Positions 17,637-26,346 of a stretch of 64,000 bases of DNA are shown here, in pieces. The stretch is from Thainema sp966674685 (lineage in GTDB: Bacteria > Cyanobacteriota > Cyanobacteriia > Phormidesmidales > Phormidesmidaceae). The first letter of the stretch is position 1. Each line of letters opens with the position of its first letter. Both the position numbers and the translations under genes were made by a program. The DNA is taken from NCBI GenBank assembly GCA_966674685.1, contig CBKWJC010000025.1:7158-71157 (forward strand), in the 5' to 3' direction. Below the pieces are notes generated by a model that searched no databases, was not told where the DNA came from, and saw only the letters and a program-made list of their open reading frames with translations.

Positions 17637-19148
17637 ATGCGCTGTCGCACCCGCCAATTCATAAAAACCTCAGCCACCTGGATTTTAATGAGTTCTGTGC
17701 TGTTGGTCGGAGCCTGTACCCGCAATGACTCGGTGCGAATTCTGGATGTGGGTAATACAGCTAATCAGGCTGTGGCAGACGAAGCAGAAGCAGTGAAGCA
17801 GGTGATTCGAATCTCCATCGGCACCCAAGATCAGGTGATTAACACCGCTGTTGGTGGGGCCACTGTGCGAGAGCTAGAACTGCTAGAAAAGCATCTGCCC
17901 ACCGACGGCAAGTATGCCAACGTAGAATACGATATCCAGTGGTCAAGCTACACATCCGGCCCGCCCATCACCAACAAAATGGCGACCGACCAAATTGATA
18001 TTGGGATCATGGGTGATTTCCCAATCGTGAGCAATCTGATTACGTTTCAGCAGGACGTCAGAGATACCGATTCTATTTTTATCGGCACCTTAGCGTACAG
18101 TCCAACTGGGGCAGGCAATGCGGTTGTTGTCTCGCCGAATAGTTCAGCTAAAGCCCTGACGGATCTGAAGGGGCAAACCATCTCCGTTCCGTTTGGCTCG
18201 GCTGCTCACGGCATGTTGTTAAAAGCGCTGCGAGATGCGGGCTTGAATCCTGAAACTGATGTGCAGTTGATTAGTGAATCGCCGGAACTGGGTGGTTCTA
18301 GCTTGCGAACGGGACAAATTGCAGCCCATGCTGACTTCGTTCCATTTGGTGAGTTGTTTTCATTCCGTGGCTTTGCCCGCAAGATCTATGATGGTGCCCA
18401 AACGAGTGTCCCGACGCTACACGGGATTGTGGTGCGCTCTGATTTTGCCCAAGAGCATCCTGAACTGGTCGTAGCTTATCTAAAAGCCGTTCTAGAAGCC
18501 AACCAGATGTTTCAGGAGAACCCGGAGGAAATTGCAGCCCAAATTGAGTCCTGGTCTGGCATTGAAAAAGAAGTGGTCTACATGTTCCTTGGCCCATCGG
18601 GTCTACAGCTACTTGATCCGACAATTCGGGAAACCCAAATCAAGGCGCTCGAAAACAGCCTTGCCACGCTTGACAGCATGGGCAAGCTACCAGATTCAGT
18701 TGCACCGAATCAGGTCAGTAGTTGGATTGATGAAAGCTACTTGAAACAAGCGATCGCAGATCTGGATCTAGAGTACAACCAGGTCATTACGGCAGCTGAA
18801 ACCTATCGCATAACTGGAACGGATGGACTCACGGGTGAGGCGATTCGAAATCCGAATTTAGCTGCCCAGTACTGGTTGCAGGGCGATGCTACCGTGGCCA
18901 ATTTTGCCTCGATTGCCAATATGCTGAAGTCGCTGGTTCGTGAGAAAGCGCAGGGAGAAGTGGCAGATGTCATGTTTGTCCACGATCGCAATCGCGGCTG
19001 GAAGCTGTTTGCTGAAAATGCCTACTATGTCAGCGCTGGCGGCAGCGTTTCCGCCTTTTTGCTAGCGGCGGATGCTAATGCCTATGCGATCGCAAATGGC
19101 AGCAAAGTCATGTCGTTTGCAGAGGTGCAGGCCGCTTATGCTCAGTAA
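17637..19148 (+). CDS. Solute-binding lipoprotein (NMT1/SsuA-like) with NosL-like tail
   Basis: A 503-residue lipoprotein: lipobox LLVGAC with Cys ~27. Residues ~55-370 resemble nitrate/sulfonate/taurine-type binding proteins (IRISIGTQDQVINTAVGG, TSGPPITNKMATDQIDIGIMG, LKGQTISVPFGSAAHGM). The family is usually ~330-400 residues, so ~130 extra residues remain. Residues ~415-500 (VMFVHDRNRGWKLFAENAYYV ... ADANAYAIANGSKVMSFAEV, quoted in parts) look like a NosL/TRASH-type domain, known in some metal-handling proteins. There is no Cys after the lipobox, so the usual thiol ligands are absent. No permease or ATPase gene is nearby. Its place inside a chemosensory operon suggests a ligand-presenting partner of the MCP. 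Confidence 0.8.
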   Translation: MRCRTRQFIKTSATWILMSSVLLVGACTRNDSVRILDVGNTANQAVADEAEAVKQVIRISIGTQDQVINTAVGGATVRELELLEKHLPTDGKYANVEYDIQWSSYTSGPPITNKMATDQIDIGIMGDFPIVSNLITFQQDVRDTDSIFIGTLAYSPTGAGNAVVVSPNSSAKALTDLKGQTISVPFGSAAHGMLLKALRDAGLNPETDVQLISESPELGGSSLRTGQIAAHADFVPFGELFSFRGFARKIYDGAQTSVPTLHGIVVRSDFAQEHPELVVAYLKAVLEANQMFQENPEEIAAQIESWSGIEKEVVYMFLGPSGLQLLDPTIRETQIKALENSLATLDSMGKLPDSVAPNQVSSWIDESYLKQAIADLDLEYNQVITAAETYRITGTDGLTGEAIRNPNLAAQYWLQGDATVANFASIANMLKSLVREKAQGEVADVMFVHDRNRGWKLFAENAYYVSAGGSVSAFLLAADANAYAIANGSKVMSFAEVQAAYAQ

Positions 19149-19881
19149 TCCTCACCCAATGCAACAGACCTGCTGGAGCCAAATCGGTGTCCAGGGCGAT
19201 CGCACCTGCTCGGAACTGGAAACCGTGGTTCATTGCCAGAACTGCTCGGTTTACAGTCAAGCAGGCCGCAGTTTGCTGGATCGGCCCGCCCCAGCGGGGT
19301 ACGTGGCGGAGTGGACGGCAATGCTAGCTCAAACCCAGACCCAGCAGACTGACTACCGCACAGTTATATCAGTGGCGATCTTCCGCTTGGGGCAGGAGTG
19401 GTTGGCTCTGCCTGCCCGTCTTTTTAATCAGGTACTGGAACCTACCCCTGTACATTCTCTGCCCCACCGCCGCGATCGCATCTTGCGCGGCATCGTTAAC
19501 GTGCGGGGACAAATTTTGCTCTGTGTCTCTCTGCATGAGCTGCTGGGGATTCCAGCCGATCCGGAGTCTCCCATCACTAGCCAAATGAGCAGCCCCCAAA
19601 CGGGTCAACCCACGGGCGCAACTCAACTCACCCATCGGCGCAAAGTCGGATCGTATCCTCGCCTAGTCGTCATGGCAAAACAGCGCAATACCTGGGCGTT
19701 TGAGGTGGATGAGTTTTATGGACTGCACCGCTGCCAATCGGAACAGCTACAAAATGCGCCTGCTTTTAGTAGTCAATCTCTGGCTGGTTTTTCCCAATCG
19801 ATTCTGCCGTGGCATGAGCAGAATGTGAGCTATTTGAATGCCGACTGTTTATTCAATGCGTTGCAACAGCAAGCCCTATGA
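19138..19881 (+). CDS. cheW: CheW-type coupling protein with Cys-rich N-terminus (WspD-like)
   Basis: A 247-residue protein from the ATG at 19138, overlapping the previous stop by 11 bases. The N-terminal ~60 residues carry four Cys (QTCWSQIGVQGDRTCSEL, HCQNCSVY), then AGRSLLDRP. This motif is characteristic of WspD-type CheW proteins as I know them. The CheW fold follows (~75-240): SVAIFRLGQEWLALPARLFNQ and RGIVNVRGQILLCVSLHELLG. The Cys cluster may bind metal or be redox-active, which is not established here. It couples the receptor to the CheA kinase. Its stop overlaps the next start (ATGA). Confidence 0.9.
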   Translation: MLSNPHPMQQTCWSQIGVQGDRTCSELETVVHCQNCSVYSQAGRSLLDRPAPAGYVAEWTAMLAQTQTQQTDYRTVISVAIFRLGQEWLALPARLFNQVLEPTPVHSLPHRRDRILRGIVNVRGQILLCVSLHELLGIPADPESPITSQMSSPQTGQPTGATQLTHRRKVGSYPRLVVMAKQRNTWAFEVDEFYGLHRCQSEQLQNAPAFSSQSLAGFSQSILPWHEQNVSYLNADCLFNALQQQAL

Positions 19882-22238
19882 CCTCTGCCTACCCAGACCT
19901 TAGTGATTTTTCCATGCTGGATATTTTCCGGATGGAAGCCGAAACCCAAGTTGTCGTCATGAATGACAACCTGCTGGCGCTTGAGGCTGAGGCCGCTACA
20001 GGTGCAGATATCGGTTCAAAACCAAAGGATAATGCCAGTTCGAAACAGCTAGAGGCGCTGATGCGTGCGGCACATTCGATTAAGGGAGCAGCTCACATTG
20101 TGGGACTCGATCCTGTGGTTGGCGTAGCCCACGTGATGGAAGACTGCTTTGTAGCCGCTCAAAATGGGCAGATTCAGCTCCAGTCACGCCATATTGATGT
20201 CTTGCTAGATGCGGTTGACTGGTTCACTCAGCTCAGTCAGTGTCCGGCGAATGAATTACCCGCATGGCTAGAGCAGCAGGGAGGTGTAATTGAGGAGTTG
20301 GTGAGTGCGATCGCAGATCTCTCCAACTCGCCTTCAACACCATCCTCCCCATCAAGCGCGACAGCCACGTCAACGACCAGATCTGCACCCACTGCTGCGA
20401 CTCCTGCCAGCACCGCTAATCCAGCACAGACGGCAGAACCTGCGAGTGATCCCAGTCTGCTCGACAGTATGCTCGACGCGGATCATCGTTTAGCTGAGCC
20501 GCAGGAGCGCGTAGTTCGGATCAGTGCCGACAATCTCAACCAGATTATGGCTCTAGCAGGGGAATCGCTAATTGAATCAAACTGGCTGCAATCGTTTACT
20601 GACGCAATGCTGCACCTCAAGCGGCAGCAGCAAGCTCTGGTTCAGCGACTAGAGAAACTGCACCAAGAGGCATCACTTCCGGCCTCAGCAGAACAGCATT
20701 TGACATCAGCTCAAAAGACAGCCCTAGACTGCCACGCGCTTCTGAATGAGCGACTGAGCGATTTTGACCAGTTTTCGCGGCGCTTTTCCCAGCTTTCGGA
20801 CAACCTGTATCGGGAGGTGATTGCCAGCCACATGCGGCCCTTGGCAGATGGTATTCAGGGGTTTCCGCGACTGGTGCGAGACTTGGCTAAGCAGTTGGGT
20901 AAGCAGGTTCAACTGAAGATTGTTGGGCAGAATACGCAAGTCGATCGGGATATTCTCGAACGGCTTGAGGTGCCTCTGACACACATGCTGCGTAATGCGA
21001 TTGTGCATGGGGTTGAACTGCCTGCTGAACGCCAGACCGCAGGCAAACCAGAGCTGGGCACGATCACGCTGGAAGCAACGCACCGGGCTGGTATGCTCTC
21101 CATCACGGTCAGCGACGACGGACGCGGGGTTGACCTCAATGTCCTGCGCCAGACCATCGTTCAGAAGCAGCTCGCAACGGTGGATTTAGCCGCTCAGCTA
21201 AGTGACGCCGAGCTATTAGAATTTCTGTTTTTGCCGCGCTTCTCAACGGCGGAGCAGGTAACTGAAATGGCGGGACGTGGGGTGGGTCTCGATATTGCCA
21301 AAAGCATGGTGCAGGAGGTAGGCGGCATCTTACGGGCATCAACTCAGCCGGGGAAAGGATTGACGTTTAACTTTCAGCTACCGCTGACTCTGTCAGTCAT
21401 TCGGGCATTACTAGTGGAGATTGCAGGCGAACCCTATGCCTTTGGCCTGACTCGCATCGATCAGGTGCGGATGGTGCGGCCAGATGAGATTATTATTGGC
21501 GAAAATCGCCCCTACATCACGGTTAACAACGAAAACATCAGCCTAGCGAGAGCGCAGCAGGTGATGGGTCTACCCGCAACTAATCAGCCTGAGCCAGATC
21601 TGCTGTCGGTGGTGATTGTGACCGACCATGCTCATCGCTACGGCATCATCGTAGACAAATTCCTGGACGAGACAGATCTGGTTGTCCGTCCCCTCGATCC
21701 GCGCTTGGGCAAAGTACAGGATATCAGTGCAGCGGCTCTGACGGAAGATGGCTTGCCGCTGCTGATTATTGATGTGGCGGATCTGGTCTGCTCAATCGAT
21801 CAACTGCTGGCGGGTGGTCATCTCAATCCCTTATCGCAGCAAGCCGCGATCGCAACTCCGAAAAGTCAGCAAAAGCGGGTGCTGGTCGTAGACGATTCCA
21901 TCACAGTGCGCGAAATGGAGCGCAAACTGCTGCAAAATCGAGGCTATCAGGTAGATATAGCAATTAATGGCATGGAAGGCTGGAATACGGTGCGTACAGG
22001 CAACTATGATTTAGTCATCTCCGATATCGATATGCCCCGCATGAACGGCATTGAACTGGTGCGACACATCAAAAATCATCCCCAGTTGAAGTCCCTACCC
22101 GTGATTATTGTGTCCTATAAAGATCGCCAAGAGGATCAGCTAGCGGGTTTGGATGCGGGGGCGGATTACTACTTAACTAAGAGTAGTTTCCATGACAACA
22201 GTTTGCTCAATGCGGTGATGGATTTAATTGGTGAATAA
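19878..22238 (+). CDS. cheA: CheA-type hybrid histidine kinase with receiver (WspE-like)
   Basis: A 786-residue kinase. The Hpt domain has the phospho-His in AAHSIKGAAH (~66). A Pro/Ser/Thr/Ala-rich linker (~150-195) follows, then dimerisation helices (~210-330) and HATPase with HMLRNAIVHG (~368) and DDGRGVD and GRGVGLDIAKSM. A CheW domain (~500-640) comes next, then a C-terminal receiver (VLVVDDSITVREME; phospho-Asp ~716 in ISDIDMP; Lys in YYLTKSS). CheA with a fused receiver is the WspE architecture. ATGA overlap with the previous gene. It should phosphorylate CheB and a downstream regulator. Confidence 0.92.
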   Translation: MTSAYPDLSDFSMLDIFRMEAETQVVVMNDNLLALEAEAATGADIGSKPKDNASSKQLEALMRAAHSIKGAAHIVGLDPVVGVAHVMEDCFVAAQNGQIQLQSRHIDVLLDAVDWFTQLSQCPANELPAWLEQQGGVIEELVSAIADLSNSPSTPSSPSSATATSTTRSAPTAATPASTANPAQTAEPASDPSLLDSMLDADHRLAEPQERVVRISADNLNQIMALAGESLIESNWLQSFTDAMLHLKRQQQALVQRLEKLHQEASLPASAEQHLTSAQKTALDCHALLNERLSDFDQFSRRFSQLSDNLYREVIASHMRPLADGIQGFPRLVRDLAKQLGKQVQLKIVGQNTQVDRDILERLEVPLTHMLRNAIVHGVELPAERQTAGKPELGTITLEATHRAGMLSITVSDDGRGVDLNVLRQTIVQKQLATVDLAAQLSDAELLEFLFLPRFSTAEQVTEMAGRGVGLDIAKSMVQEVGGILRASTQPGKGLTFNFQLPLTLSVIRALLVEIAGEPYAFGLTRIDQVRMVRPDEIIIGENRPYITVNNENISLARAQQVMGLPATNQPEPDLLSVVIVTDHAHRYGIIVDKFLDETDLVVRPLDPRLGKVQDISAAALTEDGLPLLIIDVADLVCSIDQLLAGGHLNPLSQQAAIATPKSQQKRVLVVDDSITVREMERKLLQNRGYQVDIAINGMEGWNTVRTGNYDLVISDIDMPRMNGIELVRHIKNHPQLKSLPVIIVSYKDRQEDQLAGLDAGADYYLTKSSFHDNSLLNAVMDLIGE

Positions 22239-23306
22239 ATGCTCAATATTGCGATCGCAAATGACACCGAAATAGCCATTGAAGCGCTGCGCCGAACCAT
22301 CGCCGCCACGCCCGATTCACATCTGCTGTGGGTGGCTCGCACAGGCACTGAAGCCGTTCAGCAGTGCGCCATTCAGCGACCCGATGTGATCTTGATGGAC
22401 ATGAATATGCCCGATTTGGACGGAGTGAATGCAACCCGCCAGATTATGCAGCAGTCACCCTGTGCCATTTTGATCGTCACAGCTAGCATCACAGGTAACA
22501 CATCCAAAGTCTTTGAGGCCATGAGTTACGGCGCTTTAGATGTCGTCAAAACCCCTAGGCTCAGTCCCAACCATCCCGAAGCTGCCCAAGACCTGCTCCG
22601 GAAAATCGTCATCGTTGCCCGCTTAGCCCATCGCTGCCCCCAACCTACACGTCTCAGCGTTCCTTTTCAAGCAAACAGGTATATTCAGGTTCCTCATACC
22701 TCTCCACTGCCCCCGTTGGTGGTGCTTGGTGCCTCGACAGGTGGCCCTAATGCGCTCCAGCAGATCCTCAGTCAGCTCCCTGACGACCTCAACGCAGCCG
22801 TTGTGGTCATTCAGCATATCAATGAGCAGTTTGCCCCCGGCCTAGTCGATTGGTTGAATCGCTTTTCCCGTCTACCCGTATCGATTGCAAAAACGGGGGA
22901 TCAGCTCGAAGCTGGCAGAGTTCTGGTTGCAGGCAGCAATGACCACCTGATCCTACGTCCTAATCGAACGCTGCGCTATACCCGTCAGCCTGCCGATTAT
23001 CCCCATCGTCCCTCAATCAACGCCTTTTTCAGCAGCGTGGCTCAGCACTGGCCGCAACCTGGCATCGCGGTTCTACTCACGGGTATGGGAAGAGACGGTG
23101 CCGATGGTATGGCGCTGCTGCAATCAACCGGATGGCAGACCGTAGCAGAAAGCGAATCGAGCTGCGTCGTCTTCGGTATGCCCAAAGCTGCGATCGCACG
23201 TGGTGCAATCAGTACAGTCTTGTCTCTTGACCAAATTGCTCCCTACATTAGCCAAACAATCAGTACGATGACGGTTGCTACTCGTCATCAAATTCTTTCA
23301 GAATGA
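22239..23306 (+). CDS. cheB: CheB methylesterase (WspF-like)
   Basis: A 355-residue protein with an N-terminal receiver and C-terminal methylesterase. The phospho-Asp is in LMDMNMP (~54). The acidic pair near the N-terminus is ANDTE instead of the usual DD, so one acidic residue is Asn. The catalytic triad is present: Ser in LGASTGGPN (~166), His in VIQHINEQF (~192) and Asp in TGMGRDGADG (~286). It removes methyl groups from the MCP to reset signalling. It begins on the base after the CheA stop. A Wsp-type operon would next be followed by a diguanylate cyclase WspR, which is absent here. Confidence 0.9.
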   Translation: MLNIAIANDTEIAIEALRRTIAATPDSHLLWVARTGTEAVQQCAIQRPDVILMDMNMPDLDGVNATRQIMQQSPCAILIVTASITGNTSKVFEAMSYGALDVVKTPRLSPNHPEAAQDLLRKIVIVARLAHRCPQPTRLSVPFQANRYIQVPHTSPLPPLVVLGASTGGPNALQQILSQLPDDLNAAVVVIQHINEQFAPGLVDWLNRFSRLPVSIAKTGDQLEAGRVLVAGSNDHLILRPNRTLRYTRQPADYPHRPSINAFFSSVAQHWPQPGIAVLLTGMGRDGADGMALLQSTGWQTVAESESSCVVFGMPKAAIARGAISTVLSLDQIAPYISQTISTMTVATRHQILSE

Positions 23307-23439
23307 AGCATTCGAGCCGTTTATATAACTATACAAACAGTCCCACAACTAGCCCCAAAATCACTTAGATGATCGGTATAGCTCCAGTAACAACATTTGA
23401 ATATTCATCTTCTCAGATCGTGCACATTGAGAATTCAGA

Positions 23440-23479
23440 ATAAGTTTGCCGCCGCATCGCGGCAGCAAACTTATTCTCT
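23440..23479. repeat. Palindromic repeat upstream of REC-kinase
   Basis: A 39-bp palindrome, GAATAAGTTTGC at each end with an inner GCCGC-ATC-GCGGC. It lies between CheB and the REC-kinase gene and could be a transcription terminator or processing hairpin, although no T-run follows. Confidence 0.5.
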
Positions 23480-23530
23480 GGGTTTTGGTGCACCTAGAAC
23501 AGACTAATCTGATTTTTGGTATATCAACTG

Positions 23531-24952
23531 ATGACACTTCCTTCTAACACTACCAACACAACAGCACTCCAAACGGAGCTAGCACCTCCTGCGGTCGATC
23601 AAGGGCAAACTTCGACCAGCCAAGCCGTTGTCAAGGTGTTGTTAGTTGACGATCAGATTATTGTGGCTGAATCAATTCGTCGCTTATTAGCCAAGGAACC
23701 CGATATCCAGTTTTATCACTGTAGCGATCCCCGTCAGGCCATTCCAACGGCAATTGCGATCGCGCCAACAGTGATTTTGCAAGATCTAGTTATGCCTGAA
23801 GCCGATGGCCTAACGCTGGTTAAATTCTATCGAGCAAATCCTGCCACCCGCACCATTCCAGTGATTGTACTCTCAGCCCGCGATGAATCGACGCTGAAAG
23901 CCGAAGCGTTCACCATCGGCGCAAATGATTATCTAGTCAAAATTCCAGACCCAATTGAATTTGTGGCTCGTCTCCGGTATCACTCAACAGCCTACGTCAA
24001 TCTACTCAAGCGCCACGAAGCAGAACAGACCCTAGCCTACAACAAAGAGCTAGAGCGCCGTGTGGCCGAACGCACGGCTGAACTTGAAGCTGCTATGACA
24101 AGCTTAAAGCAAACTCAAGCCAAGTTAATTCAAGACGAAAAAATGGCGAGTTTAGGACAATTAGTTGCTGGTGTGGCTCATGAGATCAACAATCCCATTA
24201 ACTTTATTTACGGCAATCTTGAGCCTGCACAAGAATATGCTGAGGATTTACTACGCTTAATTAAGCTTTATCGACAAGAATATCCTCATCCAACTCCTAA
24301 TATTCAGACTGTAATCGAGAGTCTGGATCTAGATTTTCTAGCAGAAGATTTCCCAAAACTGCTCGGTTCCCTGCAAACCGGAGCTGAGCGAATCCATGAA
24401 ATTGTGCTATCTCTTCGTAACTTTTCACGCTTAGATGAAGCCGAAATGAAATCAGTCGATATCCATAGTGGAATCGATAGTACATTACTGATTTTAGGTT
24501 CTAAATTAAAACTCATTCGAGTGATTAAAGAGTACGGTTCATGCCCGTTAGTGGAATGTTTACCGGGACAGTTAAACCAAGTATTCATGAATATTCTAGC
24601 TAACGCCGCCGATGCAGTGATAGAACATGCTCATAGCTCAAAACCCATCACGGACGATGAGATGCAAAGCTATCAGCCTGAAATTTTGATTCAAACTCAC
24701 GTAACAGATGAAAATCAAGTTCAAATTTCTATTACAGATAATGGTCCTGGCATCCCTGAACCGATTCGCAATCAACTCTTCGATCCATTTTTTACAACTA
24801 AACCTGTGGGTAAAGGAACTGGGCTTGGGCTATCAATTAGTCATCAGATAGTTGTAGAAAAACATGGTGGTAGTCTTGAATGCTTTTCACAGCTTGATCA
24901 GGGCACCACATTTATAATTAAAATTCCACTCTGGCCAAAAGAAAGTATTTAA
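23531..24952 (+). CDS. Receiver-histidine kinase (candidate output of the chemosensory array)
   Basis: A 473-residue protein from the ATG at 23531 (TTG at 23516 is an alternative). Residues ~35-155 are a receiver (VLLVDDQIIVAESIRRLL; phospho-Asp position in LQDLVMPEADG). A coiled coil (~165-205, ELERRVAERTAELEAAMTSL) follows, then HisKA with GVAHEINNPINFIYG (His ~220) and HATPase with NAADAV and ITDNGPGIPE and GTGLGLSI. A receiver in front of a kinase lets one pathway gate the other. It lies ~220 bases downstream of CheB in the same direction and might replace WspR as outlet, though a separate transcript is possible. Confidence 0.85.
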   Translation: MTLPSNTTNTTALQTELAPPAVDQGQTSTSQAVVKVLLVDDQIIVAESIRRLLAKEPDIQFYHCSDPRQAIPTAIAIAPTVILQDLVMPEADGLTLVKFYRANPATRTIPVIVLSARDESTLKAEAFTIGANDYLVKIPDPIEFVARLRYHSTAYVNLLKRHEAEQTLAYNKELERRVAERTAELEAAMTSLKQTQAKLIQDEKMASLGQLVAGVAHEINNPINFIYGNLEPAQEYAEDLLRLIKLYRQEYPHPTPNIQTVIESLDLDFLAEDFPKLLGSLQTGAERIHEIVLSLRNFSRLDEAEMKSVDIHSGIDSTLLILGSKLKLIRVIKEYGSCPLVECLPGQLNQVFMNILANAADAVIEHAHSSKPITDDEMQSYQPEILIQTHVTDENQVQISITDNGPGIPEPIRNQLFDPFFTTKPVGKGTGLGLSISHQIVVEKHGGSLECFSQLDQGTTFIIKIPLWPKESI

Positions 24953-25296
24953 AAATTCGCTGAACACACCAACTAAATCGGTAGCCATCAACTAACGTAG
25001 GATGTGCTGGCACTAGCACAATACATAAAAATAAATTGGGCTTTTACACACAGACTTTATATCAGCACTCAGTACTTGAGCACCTGGCTCTACCTCAAGC
25101 AGTCACTAGCAAGAGTATTACGGTAGGTACGTCTTTATGACGTGCCGTTAAGAAAACCAAATAATTTATAACAGCAACTTATATGTAAATTTCATTGCTA
25201 TTTACGGGAATTATGAATAACGTATAGATATAGGGTCTACCCCCGTTTTGCTCAACGATTCAGACCCTAGATAGTACGTTAATTCGGAGAAGCGTA
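24953..25296. other. Intergenic spacer with repeat remnants; CP12 promoter region
   Basis: No gene is seen. 24978-25028 resembles 11706-11756. 25030-25063 carries a right end of the palindrome family (TTTTACACACAGACTTTATATC). The bases just before 25297 hold a GGAGAAG ribosome site and presumably the CP12 promoter. Confidence 0.5.
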
Positions 25297-25581
25297 ATGG
25301 TTTCCACTTCTAATTCCTTACAAACAGTTGATACCGCCAGCAGTTCCGCTCTAACTCCCGTCCAGCCTTCATTAGACACTCGCATTAGCACTGCTAGGGA
25401 ACATGCTCGTCGTCTCACAGCTCTTTACGGTACCGATTCTCCTGATGTAGCCGTTGCTTGGGAAGAAGTTGAAGAGTTACTAACCGCTAAAGCGAGACAA
25501 AAAGAGCAAAAGGTCTCTGCTTTTGAAGAGTATTGCAGCCTCTATCCTGATGCGCCAGAGTGCCGGATGTACGAGGTTTAG
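25297..25581 (+). CDS. cp12: CP12 Calvin-cycle regulator, N-terminal Cys pair missing
   Basis: A 94-residue protein. The core VAVAWEEVEELLTAKA and the C-terminal block YCSLYPDAPECRMYEV match CP12, which holds GAPDH and phosphoribulokinase in an inactive complex in the dark through redox-active Cys. The C-terminal Cys pair (~80 and ~89) is intact. The region that normally holds the first Cys pair (GDxxEC before AWD) reads TALYGTDSPDVAVAWEE with no Cys. Such N-minus CP12 variants are known in some cyanobacteria. It has a longer, Ser/Thr-rich N-terminus than classic 75-residue CP12. GAGAAG precedes the ATG. Confidence 0.85.
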   Translation: MVSTSNSLQTVDTASSSALTPVQPSLDTRISTAREHARRLTALYGTDSPDVAVAWEEVEELLTAKARQKEQKVSAFEEYCSLYPDAPECRMYEV

Positions 25582-25590
25582 AGCAGGTAG

Positions 25591-26022
25591 CTAACTAATT
25601 AGTGCAGCATTCAGTAAAACGGCTGCGATCGCAAGTAGGCCAAACAAAATCACGGCGCTGATCACAATTCGAGTCAATGAGCGAGAGGAACGATTTAAAT
25701 AATCATTATGCTCAATGGCTCGGACTTGAATCGGATACTCAACCACGGCCAATCCCAGTAGAAACAGGCCAAGTGCGATCGCAGCTAAACCCATAATTGA
25801 AGCCACGGTTTGGTTAAACTGAGAGCTTTGCTCAGGAAACACCCGACTAAATGCAATGTAGATGTTATCGGTTGCAATACCAAAACCGATCAAAGCGGTA
25901 CTGTTCTGAATCCAGGACATTAGCGTCCGTTCAGCCGCTGCTCGATTGCGCTCTTTGGCCAACTCATTCGTAGCGCTGTAGGGTCGCTGTGATGGTGGCT
26001 GAAATGGCGGCTGGGAACTCAT
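25591..26022 (-). CDS. DUF202 (YidH-type) membrane protein
   Basis: A 143-residue DUF202 protein. The signature LAKERNRAAAERTLMSWIQN (~21-40) is followed by three hydrophobic helices (~42-62, ~71-93, ~115-140). DUF202 proteins are small inner-membrane proteins of unknown function. It is paralogous to the protein at 26347-26769, which lies 325 bases upstream in the same direction. The stop is 10 bases from the CP12 stop in convergent orientation. Confidence 0.85.
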   Translation of the reverse strand: MSSQPPFQPPSQRPYSATNELAKERNRAAAERTLMSWIQNSTALIGFGIATDNIYIAFSRVFPEQSSQFNQTVASIMGLAAIALGLFLLGLAVVEYPIQVRAIEHNDYLNRSSRSLTRIVISAVILFGLLAIAAVLLNAALIS

Positions 26023-26135
26023 GATAAATCCGTTAGTAGGAGTATTGGGGTCATGATGCTTCAGGGTTTAGGTTAACTCCATCTTGTACTTTGCCCGTTG
26101 AGAACCCGAAGCGGTTAGTTTCCCACATGTCGGCA

Positions 26136-26210
26136 AACGGCGTTGCTTAATCTGGATATGAATGATGATATGGGGTCGGTGCCCCCCATCACCATTCATA
26201 TTTATAGTGG
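26136..26210. repeat. Palindromic element, AAGCAACGC family
   Basis: Imperfect inverted repeat with inner arms ATATGAATG and CATTCATAT, preceded by GCGTTGCTTAATCTGG. The flank recurs in reverse at 43750-43770 and 47745-47760 with different inner palindromes. Confidence 0.6.
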
Positions 26211-26212
26211 TT

Positions 26213-26292
26213 CTAGATAAGAACGACAGGAGAGTGCCTCAGGATGAGGCACTCTCCTGTCGTTCTCTCATTCTTAACTGGGAATGACTATA
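26213..26292. mobile_element. 80-bp MITE, TATAGT-ended (IS630-like termini)
   Basis: The element begins TATAGTGGTTCTAGATAAGA and ends, read in reverse, TATAGTCATTCCCAGTTAAGA. Its core is a perfect palindrome around ACAGGAGAGTGCCTCA. TA flanks and TATAG ends suggest a miniature element mobilised by an IS630/Tc1-type transposase, whose gene is not in the window. End copies recur at 43649-43675, 59885-59912 and 61983-62034. Confidence 0.6.
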
Positions 26293-26346
26293 AAATCTAC
26301 TACTCCCCAGCAAACGACTCTTCTGGGTTTCAATATAAGCTATGAG

